A DNA stretch of 6,334 bases, taken from contig JAICKD010000206.1 of the NCBI GenBank assembly GCA_025928125.1, forward strand, positions 1-6,334, in the 5' to 3' direction. This stretch comes from Ktedonobacterales bacterium. Lineage in GTDB: Bacteria; Chloroflexota; Ktedonobacteria; Ktedonobacterales; JADMIN01. This document shows, one piece after another, positions 5,637-6,334 of the stretch; position 1 is the stretch's first letter, and every line of letters starts with the position of its first letter. The notes under the pieces were generated by a model. That model was not told the origin of the DNA and ran no database searches. It worked only from the letters and a program-made list of their open reading frames with translations. The position numbers and the translations under genes were made by a program.

Positions 5637-5921
5637 ATGGGCGCGAGATTTGAGTGGGACGAATCCAAAGCGCTCCTGAACGAGCGCAAGCACGGCGTCA
5701 GTTTTGACGAGGCGGTAACGGTCTTTGCGGATCCCCTCTCGCTCACCATTGTAGATGAGGCGCATTCTGACAAGGAAGATCGCTTCGTGGATATTGGCGA
5801 ATCTAGCGACGGACGTCTCCTCGTCGTCGTCTACTCCGAACATGACGAGACCATTCGCATCATTAGTTGCCGACCAGCAACCAGAGCAGAGCGGAGAACC
5901 TATGAGCAATCAAGGAGTTAG
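5637..5921 (+). CDS. brnT: BrnT family toxin (DUF497)
   Basis: A 94-residue protein matching the BrnT pattern: FEWDESKALLNERKHGVSF (5-23), EAVTVFADPLSLT (25-37), EDRFVDIGESSDGRLLVVVY (47-66) and RIISCRPATRAERRTYE (74-90). BrnT of Brucella is a ribonuclease toxin with a RelE-like fold that blocks translation until neutralised by its antitoxin. The usual blocks are present from the N-terminal FEWDE to the C-terminal basic helix, and the length is normal, so nothing suggests a broken copy. AAAGGG (5626-5631) lies five bases before the ATG. The downstream gene overlaps its end by 20 bases, the toxin-first order known for brnTA. A promoter and palindrome just upstream suggest autoregulation. The cassette follows the nucleoside phosphorylase by 83 bases but is probably a separate unit. 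Confidence 0.92.
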   Translation: MGARFEWDESKALLNERKHGVSFDEAVTVFADPLSLTIVDEAHSDKEDRFVDIGESSDGRLLVVVYSEHDETIRIISCRPATRAERRTYEQSRS

Positions 5922-6222
5922 TGGTCAGGGATCACAGAACCGACCAGAAGATACTGATACGGAAGACATAGCCCCAGAGTATGACTTCTCGCAGGGCGTG
6001 CGTGGCAAGCATGCGGCGGCCATGCGCGATGGTTATATGATGGTTATCCATCACAGCGACGGCACGACCGAGGTTCGCGACGTGACGCCTCGCCCTGGAA
6101 CAGTGGTGTTGGATCCCGATGTGCGCGTCTACTTCCCCGATTCAGAAGCGGTCAATCGCGCGCTCAGGGACTTGATCGGTCAGCTATCTCAACCGTCCAC
6201 CCCCAGCGATACCAGTCAATAA
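5902..6222 (+). CDS. Putative antitoxin partner of BrnT (EYDFS/RGK type)
   Basis: A 106-residue acidic protein beginning inside the toxin gene. Residues 1-25 are polar and probably disordered (MSNQGVSGQGSQNRPEDTDT). APEYDFSQGVRGKHA (24-38) is a motif I recall from small cyanobacterial and Chloroflexota proteins next to toxins. DGYMMVIHHSDGTTEVRDV (43-61) looks like two beta strands, and TVVLDPDVRVYFPDSEAVN (67-85) followed by RALRDLI (86-92) resembles the strand-helix pattern of ribbon-helix-helix antitoxins. GGAG at 5893-5896 lies five bases before the ATG at 5902. The frame is open upstream to an ATG at 5755, but that start is buried in brnT. The 20-base overlap implies coupled translation. 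It does not look like Brucella BrnA, so the antitoxin role is inferred from position, size and fold pattern. Confidence 0.72.
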   Translation: MSNQGVSGQGSQNRPEDTDTEDIAPEYDFSQGVRGKHAAAMRDGYMMVIHHSDGTTEVRDVTPRPGTVVLDPDVRVYFPDSEAVNRALRDLIGQLSQPSTPSDTSQ

Positions 6223-6275
6223 GCGGCGACATTTCGCCCATTGTCCCTTGTCACATTCATAAAGGTGGTGAGTTC

Positions 6276-6334
6276 ATGAAAACGACACAACCACCGATAA
6301 CGAGCGACAAGGAGCTTGTCGGCTACCAGAAGGG
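6276..6334 (+). CDS. Start of an unidentified gene (partial)
   Basis: Nineteen codons are visible before the window ends, reading MKTTQPPITSDKELVGYQK. The start is well supported by AAGGTGGTGAG at 6262-6272, three bases before the ATG. The polar N-terminus shows no signal peptide or membrane segment. It begins 53 bases after the antitoxin stop with no clear terminator between them. The product cannot be recognised from this fragment. Confidence 0.6.
   Translation, partial: MKTTQPPITSDKELVGYQK

Noticed and set aside
5442..5909. A 155-codon minus-strand open frame opposite the phosphorylase end and brnT
   Set aside because: It spans the brnT promoter and coding region, and the plus-strand BrnT match is far stronger.
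6225..6238. Possible terminator after the antitoxin (GGCG with CGCC)
   Set aside because: The stem is only about four base pairs and no T-run follows.

Overview
The window is GC-rich bacterial DNA with short intergenic gaps and strong Shine-Dalgarno sites. Protein style suggests a member of the Chloroflexota (possibly a Ktedonobacteria- or Thermogemmatispora-like lineage): a glycine-rich ABC-exporter N-terminus, an Rrf2 regulator beside a COG0451-type oxidoreductase, a COG2820-type nucleoside phosphorylase, and BrnT with an EYDFS/RGK-type partner. This assignment is an inference from remembered family resemblance, not from a search.

Layout. Positions 1-221 hold, on the minus strand, the N-terminus of an ABC exporter that runs off the left edge. 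A 257-base divergent intergenic region follows; its best signal is a perfect 17-nt dyad (394-410) abutting a good -10 box. Three plus-strand genes then form a likely operon: an Rrf2-type regulator (479-970), an extended-SDR NAD(P)-binding protein whose catalytic Tyr and Lys appear replaced (1023-2009), and an alpha/beta hydrolase with an intact Ser-Asp-His triad (2044-2934). The hydrolase tail overlaps a strongly self-complementary stretch. Next, probably from its own promoter, comes an aspartate ammonia-lyase (3052-4518) with all the expected active-site residues.

After aspA, positions 4527-4758 hold a chain of perfect hairpins that looks like a dispersed structured repeat; one hairpin resembles an intrinsic terminator. 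It ends 21 bases before the chosen start of a nucleoside phosphorylase (4780-5553). A toxin-antitoxin cassette follows: brnT (5637-5921) overlapped by 20 bases by a putative antitoxin (5902-6222), with a 12-bp perfect palindrome between an extended -10 element and the toxin start. A new gene begins at 6276 and leaves the window.

How the genes work together. The Rrf2 protein probably represses its own promoter and so controls the SDR and hydrolase genes. AspA makes fumarate and ammonia from aspartate, and the phosphorylase salvages nucleosides; these are housekeeping steps with no visible link to the operon. The toxin-antitoxin pair is an accessory module, probably autoregulated. No rRNA, tRNA, CRISPR array or transposase gene was seen, and no stretch over 300 bases lacks a gene. 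The least ordinary parts are the toxin's partner with its operator, the Rrf2 dyad, the SDR with altered catalytic residues, and the hairpin array.
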